Part shown: piece after piece, positions 1 through 7,482 of the stretch
How the letters are laid out: each line of letters opens with the position of its first letter
How positions within the stretch are numbered: position 1 is the stretch's first letter
Origin: DATARH01 sp035570495
Lineage (GTDB): Bacteria > Pseudomonadota > Alphaproteobacteria > ATCC43930 > CGMCC-115725
Assembly (NCBI GenBank): GCA_035570495.1
Contig: DATMLO010000259.1
Location: 1 to 20,707 of the forward strand
DNA: 20,707 bases
Direction: 5' to 3'
The notes under the pieces: generated by a model
What the model saw: the letters and a program-made list of their open reading frames with translations, nothing else
Database searches by the model: none
Told to the model about the DNA's origin: nothing
Program-made: the position numbers and the translations under genes

Positions 1-577
1 AGACCACGCCGTACATCGACAGCTTGTCGAGCGGCGGGTTCGCGCCGTATAGCGCGTCGAGCTCGGCGGCGCGCTCCAGCGCATCCGGCAGATGGCGGAA
101 CACCTCGCAAACCGGCGGTGCACCAGGCGGCAGGGCACCGAGCGAACGGTGACGGTCGTAATCGCCCCTGCAGGTCACCGAGCGCTCACCGCGGATGTTG
201 AGCGTCGCCAGCGCGTTGAGCTGGCCGGCATTGGGGATGCCGGCAATCATGCCGTATTGCTGGTGCACTGATGGATCGGAGGCGGTCGCCTCCATGCGGC
301 CGAACTCGAGCGGCGGACCACGATATTTGTCGAGATCGGGGTAGATCGTCGCGGCGGCGACCGTGTCGGTTGGGAAATCGAGCGGCGCCCCCGCGCGGAC
401 CGTGCCGGGTGCCTGCTTGACCGGCGCGCCGTCTTTGGTGACGAGCCGGCTGGCGACGCCGTTATACGCCCGCACCCGGGCAAGATACTGCTCGACGACC
501 GCGACGCAGCTCGTCTCTCCCGCCTTGATCGCGCGATGCAGCGCGTCAATCGTCGCTTCCTCGATCCGGAACGGCAT
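1..577 (-). CDS. Amidase-signature family protein, N-terminal part (runs off window)
   Basis: The visible 192 residues are the N-terminus of an amidase, a hydrolase of C-N amide bonds using a Ser-cisSer-Lys triad. The start reads MPFRIEEATIDALHRAIKAG, followed by a QYLARVRAYNGVASRLVT helix, the usual opening of the family. A long segment follows (GIPNAGQLNALATLNIRGER, then LPPGAPPVCEVFRHLPDALE, then LDALYGANPPLDKLSMYGVV) that I recognise from a larger amidase subtype with an insertion before the catalytic core. The catalytic lysine and serines lie outside the window, so activity cannot be judged. ATG at 577 is preceded by a strong Shine-Dalgarno (GGGGTGAGG), which itself lies in an inverted repeat. 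The gene follows the histidine kinase by 65 bp on the same strand. The substrate is unknown. Confidence 0.82.
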   Translation of the reverse strand, partial: MPFRIEEATIDALHRAIKAGETSCVAVVEQYLARVRAYNGVASRLVTKDGAPVKQAPGTVRAGAPLDFPTDTVAAATIYPDLDKYRGPPLEFGRMEATASDPSVHQQYGMIAGIPNAGQLNALATLNIRGERSVTCRGDYDRHRSLGALPPGAPPVCEVFRHLPDALERAAELDALYGANPPLDKLSMYGVV

Positions 578-580
578 GAA

Positions 581-600
581 CCTCACCCCTCGGGATGAGG
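581..600 (-). promoter_or_regulatory. Inverted repeat containing the amidase ribosome binding site
   Basis: Nine-base arms (581-589 and 592-600, CCTCAcCCC / GGGaTGAGG) flank a 2-base centre. On the minus-strand transcript the single mismatch becomes a U-G wobble. The 3' arm is the Shine-Dalgarno of the amidase gene, so folding would hide it; at least the innermost pair must open to form a loop. It could control translation or be a copy of a dispersed palindromic element. No U-tract follows, so it is not an intrinsic terminator. Confidence 0.45.
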
Positions 601-642
601 GATGTTAGAGCGAGTCTCCGGTCGGTGGCGAGTTTTAGCGGC

Positions 643-2112
643 TTACGCGGCGATGCCCACCGCGGCGGCTTGCTCGGGAAAGACCACCCGGTCGAGTGGA
701 AAGACGATCTTCGCCTCGGTGCCGACCCCGACCTCGCTGGTGAGCTGGAAGGTGCCGCCGTGCAGCTCCATCATCGCGCGCACCAGCGGCAGGCCGAGCC
801 CGGTGCCCTGCTGCTTGCGGGAGAGCGACGAGTCGACCTGCTCGAAGGCTTCGAGCACCCGACCGATATCGTTCTGGTCGATGCCGATGCCGGTGTCGAT
901 GACCGCGACCGACAGGCCGTCGCGCGGGCTGGCGCGGCAGACGATTTCGACGCGCCCGCCGTCCGGGCTGAACTTGATCGCGTTGGTGACGAGGTTGAGC
1001 ACCATCTGCATGGTCTTGCGCTCATCGCCACGCAGCAACGGGATATCGGGCGCTATGTCGACGGTCTGTTCGAGGCCGCATTCCTGTGCGCGCACGCTGG
1101 TCAATTGGATGACCGCGCGGATCGCGTCGCGGATATCGAAGATTCCCTCGTCGAGGCTCAGCTTGCCGGCTTCGGCTTTCGACAGGTCGAGAATGTCGTT
1201 GATGATCTGCAGCAGGTGCGTGCCGCTGGCATGGATGTCGGTGACATAGGAGCGGTATTGCTCGTTGCCGACGGTGCCCAGCACTTCATGAACCATCATC
1301 TCGGAAAAGCCGATGATCGCGTTCAACGGCGTGCGCAGCTCGTGGCTCATATTGGCTAGGAAGTCAGACTTGGCGCGGTTCGCCGACTCGGCCGCGTCGC
1401 GCGCTTGCTCGCGCTCGCGCAAGCTGCGGTAATACTCGACCGACATCCACAGCCCGACCCCGCCGATCAACAGGAACACCATCGCGGCGATGCCGAGACA
1501 CTCCCAAGTGAGCGTCACAAAAAACGGCCCCACCGGCGCGTCGATTACAAAAGCGCCCATCACGTCGCCGAGCTTCCAGTTCGCGCCCGGCTGGATCTTG
1601 TTGTGGCAGTCGACGCAGCTGCGATCGTTGGCGAGTGAGGGGTAGACGGTACGGAAGACCGGCTGGCCGCCGAGGCTCAGCAATTGCGCGACAGGTTGCG
1701 GCGAAGCCTGGTCGACAAAGGACTCGATGATTTTCGCCATATTGGGGTCGGAAGGCTGTGTCGCGACTGCCTTTCCTTCGCGGCCGATAAAGCTCAGATG
1801 AAGCGCGTTCTGACCGTCGCGGGCCTTGTTGAACTGATCGATCGCATGGGCGCGAAAGGTCGATGGCACCGGCGCGGCCCCCATGCCGTCTTGTCCGCGG
1901 ATGGTCGAATAGGTGGTGACGAATGAGGAGACGAGCTGTTCCGCGGTCGCCTTTTCGTCGGCCTTGTTGGCGACGAAGGAGCGGACGCTGATCTGGTAGA
2001 AACCGTACGCCGCGACAAAAGCCAGCGCCGCCGAGAACAATAGGATGCCAATCCACCCATTGCCCTCAGGCGAATGCATAAACGACGATGTGGCGCTGCG
2101 GAGCCTGTTCAT
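643..2112 (-). CDS. Membrane sensor histidine kinase with periplasmic c-type haem motif (Tll0287/DUF3365-like)
   Basis: A 489-aa inner-membrane sensor kinase. A transmembrane helix at about 19-43 precedes a periplasmic domain of about 155 residues resembling the Tll0287-like (DUF3365) sensor domain. That domain contains C166-V-D-C169-H170, a textbook covalent haem c attachment site. A second helix at about 198-224 leads through a short linker to HisKA (SHELRTPLNAIIGFSEMM, phospho-acceptor H257) and HATPase_c (N box N377, G1 DTGIGI at 406-411, F box EAFEQVD, G2 GTGLGL at 436-441). No receiver domain is present and no response regulator gene is adjacent, so the partner is unknown. The reading frame stays open upstream into accA, but that extension is Arg-rich and lacks membrane character. 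I chose ATG 2112, 80 bp after accA; its ribosome binding site is weak. The signal is probably redox, oxygen, NO or haem state (inference). Confidence 0.88.
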   Translation of the reverse strand: MNRLRSATSSFMHSPEGNGWIGILLFSAALAFVAAYGFYQISVRSFVANKADEKATAEQLVSSFVTTYSTIRGQDGMGAAPVPSTFRAHAIDQFNKARDGQNALHLSFIGREGKAVATQPSDPNMAKIIESFVDQASPQPVAQLLSLGGQPVFRTVYPSLANDRSCVDCHNKIQPGANWKLGDVMGAFVIDAPVGPFFVTLTWECLGIAAMVFLLIGGVGLWMSVEYYRSLREREQARDAAESANRAKSDFLANMSHELRTPLNAIIGFSEMMVHEVLGTVGNEQYRSYVTDIHASGTHLLQIINDILDLSKAEAGKLSLDEGIFDIRDAIRAVIQLTSVRAQECGLEQTVDIAPDIPLLRGDERKTMQMVLNLVTNAIKFSPDGGRVEIVCRASPRDGLSVAVIDTGIGIDQNDIGRVLEAFEQVDSSLSRKQQGTGLGLPLVRAMMELHGGTFQLTSEVGVGTEAKIVFPLDRVVFPEQAAAVGIAA

Positions 2113-2192
2113 TTGCCGCGCTCGGGTTACTCCGCACCGTGATACGCGGCCAATCCCTAACGTTGCTTGAACGCCGCTGCGGAGATGCCCGG

Positions 2193-3149
2193 CTATTGAG
2201 GAATAATTGATCCCATTGCGAGGAATTTCTGGCGGCGCTGGCGGCGCAGCGTCTCGCCATCGAGGCGAGCGAGCGGCCGCAGCGCCTCGTCGACGGCCTC
2301 GCCCAGCCGGGCAATAGCCTCTTGCGGCGCGCGCTGCGCCCCGCCGAGAGGTTCGCTGACGATCTGATCGACAACCCCAAGCCGCAGCATCTCCTGGGCG
2401 GTGAGCTTCAGCGCCTCGGCGGCGTCCTGGGCATTGTCGCCGCTGCGCCACAAGATCGAGGCGCAGCCCTCCGGGGAGATCACCGAATAGATCGCGTGCT
2501 CCATCATCAAAACCGCGTTACCGGCGGCGAGCGCGATCGCACCGCCCGAGCCGCCTTCGCCGATCACCGTCGCCACCACCGGCACCCGGATGTCGAGGCA
2601 GGTCTCGATCGCACGGGCGATCGCCTCGCTCTGTCCGCGCGCCTCGGCGTCGATCCCGGGATAGGCACCGGCCGTGTCGACAAAGGTAAGCAGGGGCAAC
2701 TGGAAATGCTCGGCGAGGCGCATCAGCCGCTTCGCCTTGCGATAGCCCTCGGGCCGCGCCATGCCGAAATTGTGTTTGACCCGCGCCTCGGTGTCGGCGC
2801 CCTTCTCGGTGCCGAGCACGACGACGCTGCGGCCGCGAAACCGAGCGAGGCCGCCGACCACCGCCTGATCTTCGGCAAAGGCGCGATCGCCGGCGAGCGG
2901 GGTGAAGTCCTCGACAAGCCCGGCGACGTAGTCGCGGCAATGGGGACGCTCAGGATGGCGTGCGACGAGCACCTTTTGCCAGGGCGTCAGCTTCGCATAG
3001 GTCTGGCGCAGCAGCCGGTCGGCCTGGCCGGCGAGCCGGCCGACCTCCTCGGCGATGTTGAGGCCGTTTTCCGTGGAGAGATGGCGCAGCTCCTCGATCT
3101 TGCCTTCGAGCTCGGCGATCGGGCGTTCGAATTCGAGAAAATGGCGCAT
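2193..3149 (-). CDS. accA: Acetyl-CoA carboxylase carboxyltransferase subunit alpha
   Basis: 318 aa, the normal length for AccA. With AccD it forms the carboxyltransferase that moves carboxyl from biotin-BCCP to acetyl-CoA, the committed step of fatty acid synthesis, in the cytoplasm. It begins with the typical N-terminal helix (MRHFLEFERPIAELEGKIEE) and has TPWQKVLVARHPERP, VLGTEKGADT, the crotonase-fold core FVDTAGAYPGIDAEARGQSE (157-176), the oxyanion region GEGGSGGAIALAAGN (197-211) and ISPEGCASILWR (225-235). It lies 15 bp after xerD on the same strand; xerD next to accA is a common alphaproteobacterial arrangement. Nothing odd is visible. Confidence 0.97.
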   Translation of the reverse strand: MRHFLEFERPIAELEGKIEELRHLSTENGLNIAEEVGRLAGQADRLLRQTYAKLTPWQKVLVARHPERPHCRDYVAGLVEDFTPLAGDRAFAEDQAVVGGLARFRGRSVVVLGTEKGADTEARVKHNFGMARPEGYRKAKRLMRLAEHFQLPLLTFVDTAGAYPGIDAEARGQSEAIARAIETCLDIRVPVVATVIGEGGSGGAIALAAGNAVLMMEHAIYSVISPEGCASILWRSGDNAQDAAEALKLTAQEMLRLGVVDQIVSEPLGGAQRAPQEAIARLGEAVDEALRPLARLDGETLRRQRRQKFLAMGSIIPQ

Positions 3150-3164
3150 GCGCGTCGCTGTCCG

Positions 3165-4106
3165 CTATTTCCGGCGCGCCAGCGGATGCGCCGTCTCGAC
3201 CAGCCGGCGCAGCCTCTCACCCTGGACATGGGTGTAGATCTGCGTCGTGGCGATGTCGGCATGGCCGAGCATCTGCTGCACACTGCGCAGATCGGCGCCG
3301 TGGTCGAGCAGATGGCTGGCGAAGGCGTGACGCAGCACATGCGGCGACAGCCGCGCCGGATCGAGATCGGCGCCAAGCGCCAGCTCTTTTAGCAGCTGGC
3401 CGCAGCGTTGCCTGGTCAGATGCCCCTCGCGGCCGCGCGACGGAAACAGAAAGCGCGACGCCTGCCCATCGGGCAAAAACGCCTTGCGGCCGGCGAGGTA
3501 ATCGGCGAGCGCCTGACGCGACGGCGCGCTCAGCGGCACCATTCGCTCCTTGCCGCCCTTGCCGCGCACCAGCATAAACCGCGGATCGCGCTGCGCCGCG
3601 GCGAGCGGCAGGGTCACCAGCTCCGAAATGCGCAAGCCCGTCGCATAAAGCAGCTCCAGCACACAGCGCAGCCGAGCCCCCTCCTCGTCCGGCCATCTCT
3701 CGGCCGTGTCGATCAAACGGCCCACCTCGGCCTCGCTGAGCAGCTTTGGCAGCGGCCGGCCAAGCCGTGGCGTGTCGAGACCGCTGGTGGGATCGTCGGC
3801 GCGCAGCCCGTCGGTCAGCAGGAAGCGATAGAACTGCCGAATCGCCGACAGCCGCCGCGCCAAGGTGCGAGGCGCCAGCCGGCGCGTCCCGGCGGCCGCC
3901 AGATAGTCGTGCAGCGCTCCGGCATCGGCCGAGTCGAGCGCCGCCCCGCGCCCGGCGAGAAAGCCCGACAGGTCGATCAGATCGTTGCGGTAGGCGGCCA
4001 GCGTCAGCCGCGCCGCGCCGCGCTCGGCCGCGAGCATCTCAAGAAACGCGTCGAGACGCGGCGAGATCGCGACCGTCGCCGCCGGTTCATTTCGGGAAGC
4101 GGGCAT
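3165..4106 (-). CDS. xerD: Site-specific tyrosine recombinase XerD
   Basis: 313 aa. An N-terminal SAM-like DNA-binding domain (about 16-105) precedes a C-terminal catalytic domain. The catalytic set is visible: R159 (ATGLRISEL), K183 (RGKGGKERMVPL), H256 and R259 (SPHVLRHAFASH), H282 (LGHADIATTQ) and nucleophile Y291 (IYTH). With XerC it resolves chromosome dimers at dif during FtsK-driven segregation. I call XerD rather than XerC because of the accA neighbour and the overall match; the two paralogues are hard to separate by eye. ATG 4106 has AGAAGG nine bases upstream and lies inside the 3' end of the 46-aa ORF (20-nt overlap), suggesting translational coupling. An in-frame extension to 4205 is possible but is simply the other frame of that small ORF. 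Confidence 0.93.
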   Translation of the reverse strand: MPASRNEPAATVAISPRLDAFLEMLAAERGAARLTLAAYRNDLIDLSGFLAGRGAALDSADAGALHDYLAAAGTRRLAPRTLARRLSAIRQFYRFLLTDGLRADDPTSGLDTPRLGRPLPKLLSEAEVGRLIDTAERWPDEEGARLRCVLELLYATGLRISELVTLPLAAAQRDPRFMLVRGKGGKERMVPLSAPSRQALADYLAGRKAFLPDGQASRFLFPSRGREGHLTRQRCGQLLKELALGADLDPARLSPHVLRHAFASHLLDHGADLRSVQQMLGHADIATTQIYTHVQGERLRRLVETAHPLARRK

Positions 4107-4227
4107 CCGGCAAGACCTTCTGAACCTCGACCCGCGGGACATTGAAATGCCAGGTGGCGAGGAACACGCAGCCCCCCGCCGCCGCCAGTAGCACCACCAG
4201 AACAAGGACCACCGTCACCCTTGTCAT
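4087..4227 (-). CDS. Small single-pass membrane protein overlapping xerD start (46 aa)
   Basis: The protein has a hydrophobic helix at residues 4-25 (VTVVLVLVVLLAAAGGCVFL), then a short tail, ATWHFNVPRVEVQKVLPDARF, ending in PK. ATG 4227 is preceded by GAGGTG. The tail resembles a small conserved hypothetical protein I recall upstream of xerD in other alphaproteobacteria (a tail of the form W..P.P...VEKVIPD.RFP). That is memory-based, not a search result. No function is known. The 20-nt overlap with xerD suggests co-translation. Cys20 in a GGC context could be read as a lipobox-like site, but the upstream residues are a poor match. Confidence 0.62.
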   Translation of the reverse strand: MTRVTVVLVLVVLLAAAGGCVFLATWHFNVPRVEVQKVLPDARFPK

Positions 4228-4370
4228 CACCTCGGCTCGCGTCCCCCTGCTGCCGCTAACGCCCGAAGCATTTCCGCAGACCCGGAAAATGGTTTAGTAC
4301 CCTGTGTTGGCGCGGCGAGAAACAGCCGCGACGCGTGTTGCGACAAGAGGCCGACCGAGGGCGACGCCAG
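4228..4370. promoter_or_regulatory. Divergent intergenic region between the small ORF/xerD/accA and aroK/aroB
   Basis: This 143-bp region must hold start signals for both directions. It contains an inverted repeat TTTCCG-N6-CGGAAA (4271-4288) followed by a locally A/T-richer stretch (4286-4300) that could be a -10 region for the aroK direction. I could not identify a convincing -35/-10 pair on either strand. Confidence 0.4.
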
Positions 4371-4988
4371 ATGGACGTCGAAACCGAGCCGCAAACGGCG
4401 GTGGAACCGGCGAAACGCCCCGCAGACTCCGCGCTGGAGTTGCGGCGTTCGATTGTTCTTGTCGGGCTCATGGGCGCCGGCAAGACCAAGATCGGCCGCC
4501 GACTCGCGGCGCGACTCAACCTGCCTTTTTTCGACTCGGACGAAGAGATCGAGGCCGCGGCCGGTGAGACCATCGAGGAAATCTTCACCAATCGCGGCGA
4601 AGCGGTATTTCGCGACGGCGAGCGGCGGGTCATCGCCCGGCTGCTTGGCGGACCGGTACATGTGCTGTCGACCGGCGGCGGCGCGTTCATGGACGCGGCG
4701 ACACGCCGGGTGATCGCGTCGCGCGGCGTCTCACTGTGGCTGCGCGCCGATCTCGACGTGCTGTTCGCTCGCGTGTCGCGCCGCACCAACCGGCCGCTGT
4801 TGAAGACGCCCGATCCGCGCGCGGTGCTCGCCGAGTTGATCGATCGGCGCTATCCGATCTATGCCGAGGCCGACATCACCCTCGACAGCGGCAACGGCCC
4901 GCCCGACGCAACGGCGGGCCGCGCGATCACCGCGCTGGCGAGCTGCCCGCGCACGCAACTGCCGCCCGAGGAGGCTTGCGAACGATGA
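4371..4988 (+). CDS. aroK: Shikimate kinase
   Basis: 205 aa. It phosphorylates shikimate to shikimate-3-phosphate with ATP in the aromatic amino acid pathway. Visible motifs are Walker A GLMGAGKT (32-39), the shikimate-binding FFDSDEEIE (53-61) and FRDGERRVI (80-88), the glycine loop STGGGAF (100-106) and the lid RTNRPLL (138-144). About 25 residues precede the core, a common extension in alphaproteobacteria. ATG 4371 was chosen because GAGGG lies nine bases upstream; an in-frame GTG at 4335 would add 12 residues without better support. The stop overlaps the aroB start (ATGA), so the two are translationally coupled. Confidence 0.96.
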   Translation: MDVETEPQTAVEPAKRPADSALELRRSIVLVGLMGAGKTKIGRRLAARLNLPFFDSDEEIEAAAGETIEEIFTNRGEAVFRDGERRVIARLLGGPVHVLSTGGGAFMDAATRRVIASRGVSLWLRADLDVLFARVSRRTNRPLLKTPDPRAVLAELIDRRYPIYAEADITLDSGNGPPDATAGRAITALASCPRTQLPPEEACER

Positions 4989-6097
4989 GCGGCACGATCG
5001 AAACGCTGCGCGTCGAGCTCGACGAGCGCGGCTACGACATCCTTGTCGGGCCGGGCCTCATCGCGACGGCCGGCACCCACATTCTGCCGCTGATGCGGCG
5101 CAAGCAGGCCGTCGTCGTCACCGACGAGACTGTCGCCGGGGCGCATCTCAAGCCGCTCGTCGCCAGCCTCGATGCCGCGGGGATCGCGCATCACGAGATC
5201 ATTCTACCGCCGGGTGAAGGGACCAAGGACCTCGCGCATTTCGGACGCCTCGTCGACGACGTGCTTGCCCGCAACATCGAGCGCGGCACGATGCTGATCG
5301 CGCTCGGCGGCGGGGTCGTGGGCGATATTTGCGGCTTTGCGGCGGCGACGCTGCTGCGCGGTATTGATTTCGTACAGATCCCGACAACGCTCCTGGCGCA
5401 GGTCGACAGCTCGGTCGGCGGCAAGACCGCGATCAACACCAATGCCGGCAAGAACTTGCTGGGTGCGTTCTATCAGCCGCGCCTGGTGCTGGCCGACAGC
5501 GGCGCCCTGGCGACGCTACCGCGGCGCGAGCTGCTCGCCGGCTACGCCGAGACGGTCAAATACGGGCTCATCGCCGACGCAGGGTTTTTCGACTGGCTCG
5601 ACGCCGACGCCAGCAAGGTCTGCGATCTCGAACCCGTCGCGGTCAATCGCGCGGTCATCACCAGCTGCCGGATGAAGGCGGAGATCGTCGCCGAGGATGA
5701 GCGCGAGACCGGCGACGCCCGAGCCCTGCTCAATTTCGGCCACACCTTTGGCCACGCGCTTGAAGCCGAAACCGGATTCGGCAACGCGCTGCTGCACGGC
5801 GAGGCGGTGGCGCTCGGTATGGTGCTGGCGTTCGATTTCGCCGTACGGCAAGGCATCTGCACCGGCCAGGACGCGACCCGCGTGCGCCGGCACATTTCCG
5901 CGATAGGGTTGCCGACCGAACTCGGCGCGCTCGGCCTCGCCGGCAAACCCGACGCGCTGCTCACGCATATGGGCAAGGACAAAAAGGTACGCGATGGCCG
6001 GATCACGCTGATCCTGCCGCGGCGGATTGGCGACGCCTATGTGATGCGCGACGCGACGGCCGAGGATTTGCGGGCGTTTCTCGCCGACGCAGCCTAA
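4985..6097 (+). CDS. aroB: 3-dehydroquinate synthase
   Basis: 370 aa. It converts DAHP to 3-dehydroquinate, the second shikimate pathway step, using NAD+ and a divalent metal. NAD-binding LALGGGVVGDICGFAAAT (about 104-122), QIPTTLLAQVDSSVGGKTAI (131-150) and NAGKNLLGAFYQP (153-165) are present. The metal ligands are E189 (AETVKYG), H253 (NFGHTFGHALE) and H271 (LLHGEAVALGM). ATG 4985 overlaps the aroK stop. The 3' end overlaps the convergent ribbon-helix-helix gene by 4 nt, so no terminator sits between them. Confidence 0.97.
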   Translation: MSGTIETLRVELDERGYDILVGPGLIATAGTHILPLMRRKQAVVVTDETVAGAHLKPLVASLDAAGIAHHEIILPPGEGTKDLAHFGRLVDDVLARNIERGTMLIALGGGVVGDICGFAAATLLRGIDFVQIPTTLLAQVDSSVGGKTAINTNAGKNLLGAFYQPRLVLADSGALATLPRRELLAGYAETVKYGLIADAGFFDWLDADASKVCDLEPVAVNRAVITSCRMKAEIVAEDERETGDARALLNFGHTFGHALEAETGFGNALLHGEAVALGMVLAFDFAVRQGICTGQDATRVRRHISAIGLPTELGALGLAGKPDALLTHMGKDKKVRDGRITLILPRRIGDAYVMRDATAEDLRAFLADAA

Positions 6098-6417
6098 GAG
6101 CTCTCTATCAAGCGGCCTTCTACCGGCCGCGACACGGCCTCGGAGGGGCCGGCCGCGAGCGCCTTGCGGTAGAAATCGACGATATAGATGCGAATCGCCG
6201 CGGTCAGACCCGGCATGTAGCGATCGCGGTCGATCTCGGTGACGAGGTCGTTCAGCGATATCGCGCGGCGCCGCGCGATATCTTGCAGCCCGTCCCACAT
6301 CGACGCTTCAAGCCGCACGCTCGTCCGGCGCCCGTTGACGACGACGTTGTGCGGCGACAGCAAGGAGAGAGGGCGTCCACCCGGTCGCGGCTCACGCCGC
6401 GGCGATGCCAATGCCAT
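6094..6417 (-). CDS. Ribbon-helix-helix domain protein (RHH_4-like)
   Basis: 107 aa. The core runs RRTSVRLEASMWDGLQDIA (30-48, beta strand plus helix A), RRRAISLNDLVTEIDRDR (49-66, helix B) and LTAAIRIYIVDFYR (71-84). This order and the closing AIR...Y motif match the RHH_4 family of small alphaproteobacterial DNA-binding-like proteins. Targets are unknown. About 28 residues of Arg/Pro-rich sequence precede the core, so the start could be further in; a downstream start near VVVNGRRTS is the alternative. ATG 6417 has no clear ribosome binding site. It lies 75 bp after bolA on the same strand and could be read from bolA or from its own promoter in the AT-rich gap. Confidence 0.8.
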   Translation of the reverse strand: MALASPRREPRPGGRPLSLLSPHNVVVNGRRTSVRLEASMWDGLQDIARRRAISLNDLVTEIDRDRYMPGLTAAIRIYIVDFYRKALAAGPSEAVSRPVEGRLIESS

Positions 6418-6492
6418 GGCGCAACTCTATACGCTGCGCGCCGATTTGCAATGTTTGCGTGTGTGTAGATAATTAATACATACAATAGTAGC
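6418..6492 (-). promoter_or_regulatory. AT-rich intergenic region between bolA and the ribbon-helix-helix gene
   Basis: 6465-6492 is strikingly A/T-rich for this DNA (GATAATTAATACATACAATA on the plus strand), a likely place for a promoter or operator of the downstream minus-strand gene. A TTGCAA/TATAGA pair is visible, but its 14-nt spacing is too short for a standard sigma70 promoter. Autoregulation by the ribbon-helix-helix protein is possible but unsupported. Confidence 0.35.
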
Positions 6493-6780
6493 TTACGAAC
6501 GTTCCTCGCCGGGCGCGAGCGTGGTCAGCGCCAAGGCGTGAACGCCACCCTTCAGCTCGGCGGCCAGCGTCTCGTAGACGAGACGCTGCCGCGCCACCCG
6601 GCCCATACCGGCAAACACATCGGAGACCACCGTCACGTTGAAATGCGTCTCGCCGCCCTGCCCGGCTCCACCCGGATGACCGGCATGCCCGGCGTGGCGC
6701 GCCGAATCGTCAACGATGTCGAGACGGGTCGGCGCGAACCGCTCAGTCAGCTTTTTTGTCATCGTTTCGGCCACTGTCAT
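6493..6780 (-). CDS. bolA: BolA family protein
   Basis: 95 aa. BolA proteins partner monothiol glutaredoxins to bind or relay [2Fe-2S] clusters and some act as regulators. The core is canonical: ETHFNVTVVSDVFAGMGRVA (44-63), RQRLVYETLAAEL (64-76) and GGVHALALTTLAP (78-90), with the conserved histidine H81. The loop before the core is His/Gly-rich (H29, H32, H35 in RHAGHAGHPGG), a feature of the BolA variable loop, which could add a metal or cluster ligand. The ATG overlaps the stop of the HAD gene (ATGA), so the two are coupled. Which BolA subtype it is cannot be settled without a tree. Confidence 0.92.
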   Translation of the reverse strand: MTVAETMTKKLTERFAPTRLDIVDDSARHAGHAGHPGGAGQGGETHFNVTVVSDVFAGMGRVARQRLVYETLAAELKGGVHALALTTLAPGEERS

Positions 6781-7481
6781 CGCGGCGTCTCCCGTTCCAT
6801 AGCCGCCGCGGCGCCGAGAAAGCCTGCAAGGTCATCGACCACGTAATTGATGTGATCGGCCTCCGATGCGATCGCCGCCCAGTCGACGCTGGTCTTGACC
6901 CAAGCCGTCGTCATGCCGATCGCGGCGGCGGGGGCCAGGTTTTTCGCCATGTCCTCGACCATCAGCGCCCTTTCCGGCCGCACCCCGAAGCGCTCGACAA
7001 AAACCCGCAGCGGCGCCATTGCCGGCTTGGGCGAAAACTCCGAAGCGACGATATCGAAAATATCGTCAAAATAATGGCTTATGCTGAGGTGTTTGAGCAG
7101 ATTCTCAGCATGGGGCACCGAGCCATTGGTATAGATGAGCTTGCGGCCGGAGAGGCCATCGAGCGCCGTCACCAGGGCCGGATTGGCCGGCACGCAGCTC
7201 AGATCGACATCGTGCACAAAAGCCATGAACTCGTGCGGGTCGATGCGGTGCACCGCCATCAGCCCGTGCATCGTTGTGCCGTGCTCGCGGAAATACTGCG
7301 CGCGCAGCACCTTTGCTTCGTCGAGCGACACGCCGAGCAGCTGGCAGATATATTGGTTCATCCGCTCCTGCACGAGCGGGAAGAGGCCGCTCGAGGCCGG
7401 ATAAAGCGTGTTGTCGAGATCGAACACCCAGGTCTCGACCGCCCCCAGCGGACAGCCCTCGCGGCGAACGGAATAGGCCAT
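6777..7481 (-). CDS. HAD-superfamily pyrimidine 5'-nucleotidase-like phosphatase
   Basis: 234 aa. HAD motif I is FDLDNTLYP (20-28; nucleophile D21, acid D23), motif II is IYTNGS (116-121), motif III is K152 (FSPKPA) and motif IV is VED (175-177). The N-terminal DLDNTLYPASSGLFPLVQER and the cap region resemble the pyrimidine 5'-nucleotidase / SDT1-like group, which dephosphorylates UMP/CMP-type nucleotides; substrate assignment is by family only. It starts one base after the argB stop and ends in an ATGA overlap with bolA, so it is inside the operon. In alphaproteobacteria this gene commonly lies next to argB. Confidence 0.9.
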   Translation of the reverse strand: MAYSVRREGCPLGAVETWVFDLDNTLYPASSGLFPLVQERMNQYICQLLGVSLDEAKVLRAQYFREHGTTMHGLMAVHRIDPHEFMAFVHDVDLSCVPANPALVTALDGLSGRKLIYTNGSVPHAENLLKHLSISHYFDDIFDIVASEFSPKPAMAPLRVFVERFGVRPERALMVEDMAKNLAPAAAIGMTTAWVKTSVDWAAIASEADHINYVVDDLAGFLGAAAAMERETPR

Positions 7482-7482
7482 C

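Noticed and set aside
595..1359. 254-codon open frame antisense to the histidine kinase
   Set aside because: Low-complexity Asp/Arg/Ala composition and no family features; the opposite strand has clear HisKA and HATPase motifs.
2113..2451. N-terminal extension of the histidine kinase into accA
   Set aside because: The extension is the shifted frame of accA, Arg/Ala/Pro-rich, and would place soluble sequence before the first membrane helix.
2322..3392. 356-codon open frame antisense to accA and xerD
   Set aside because: It spans two well-supported genes and reads as their complement.
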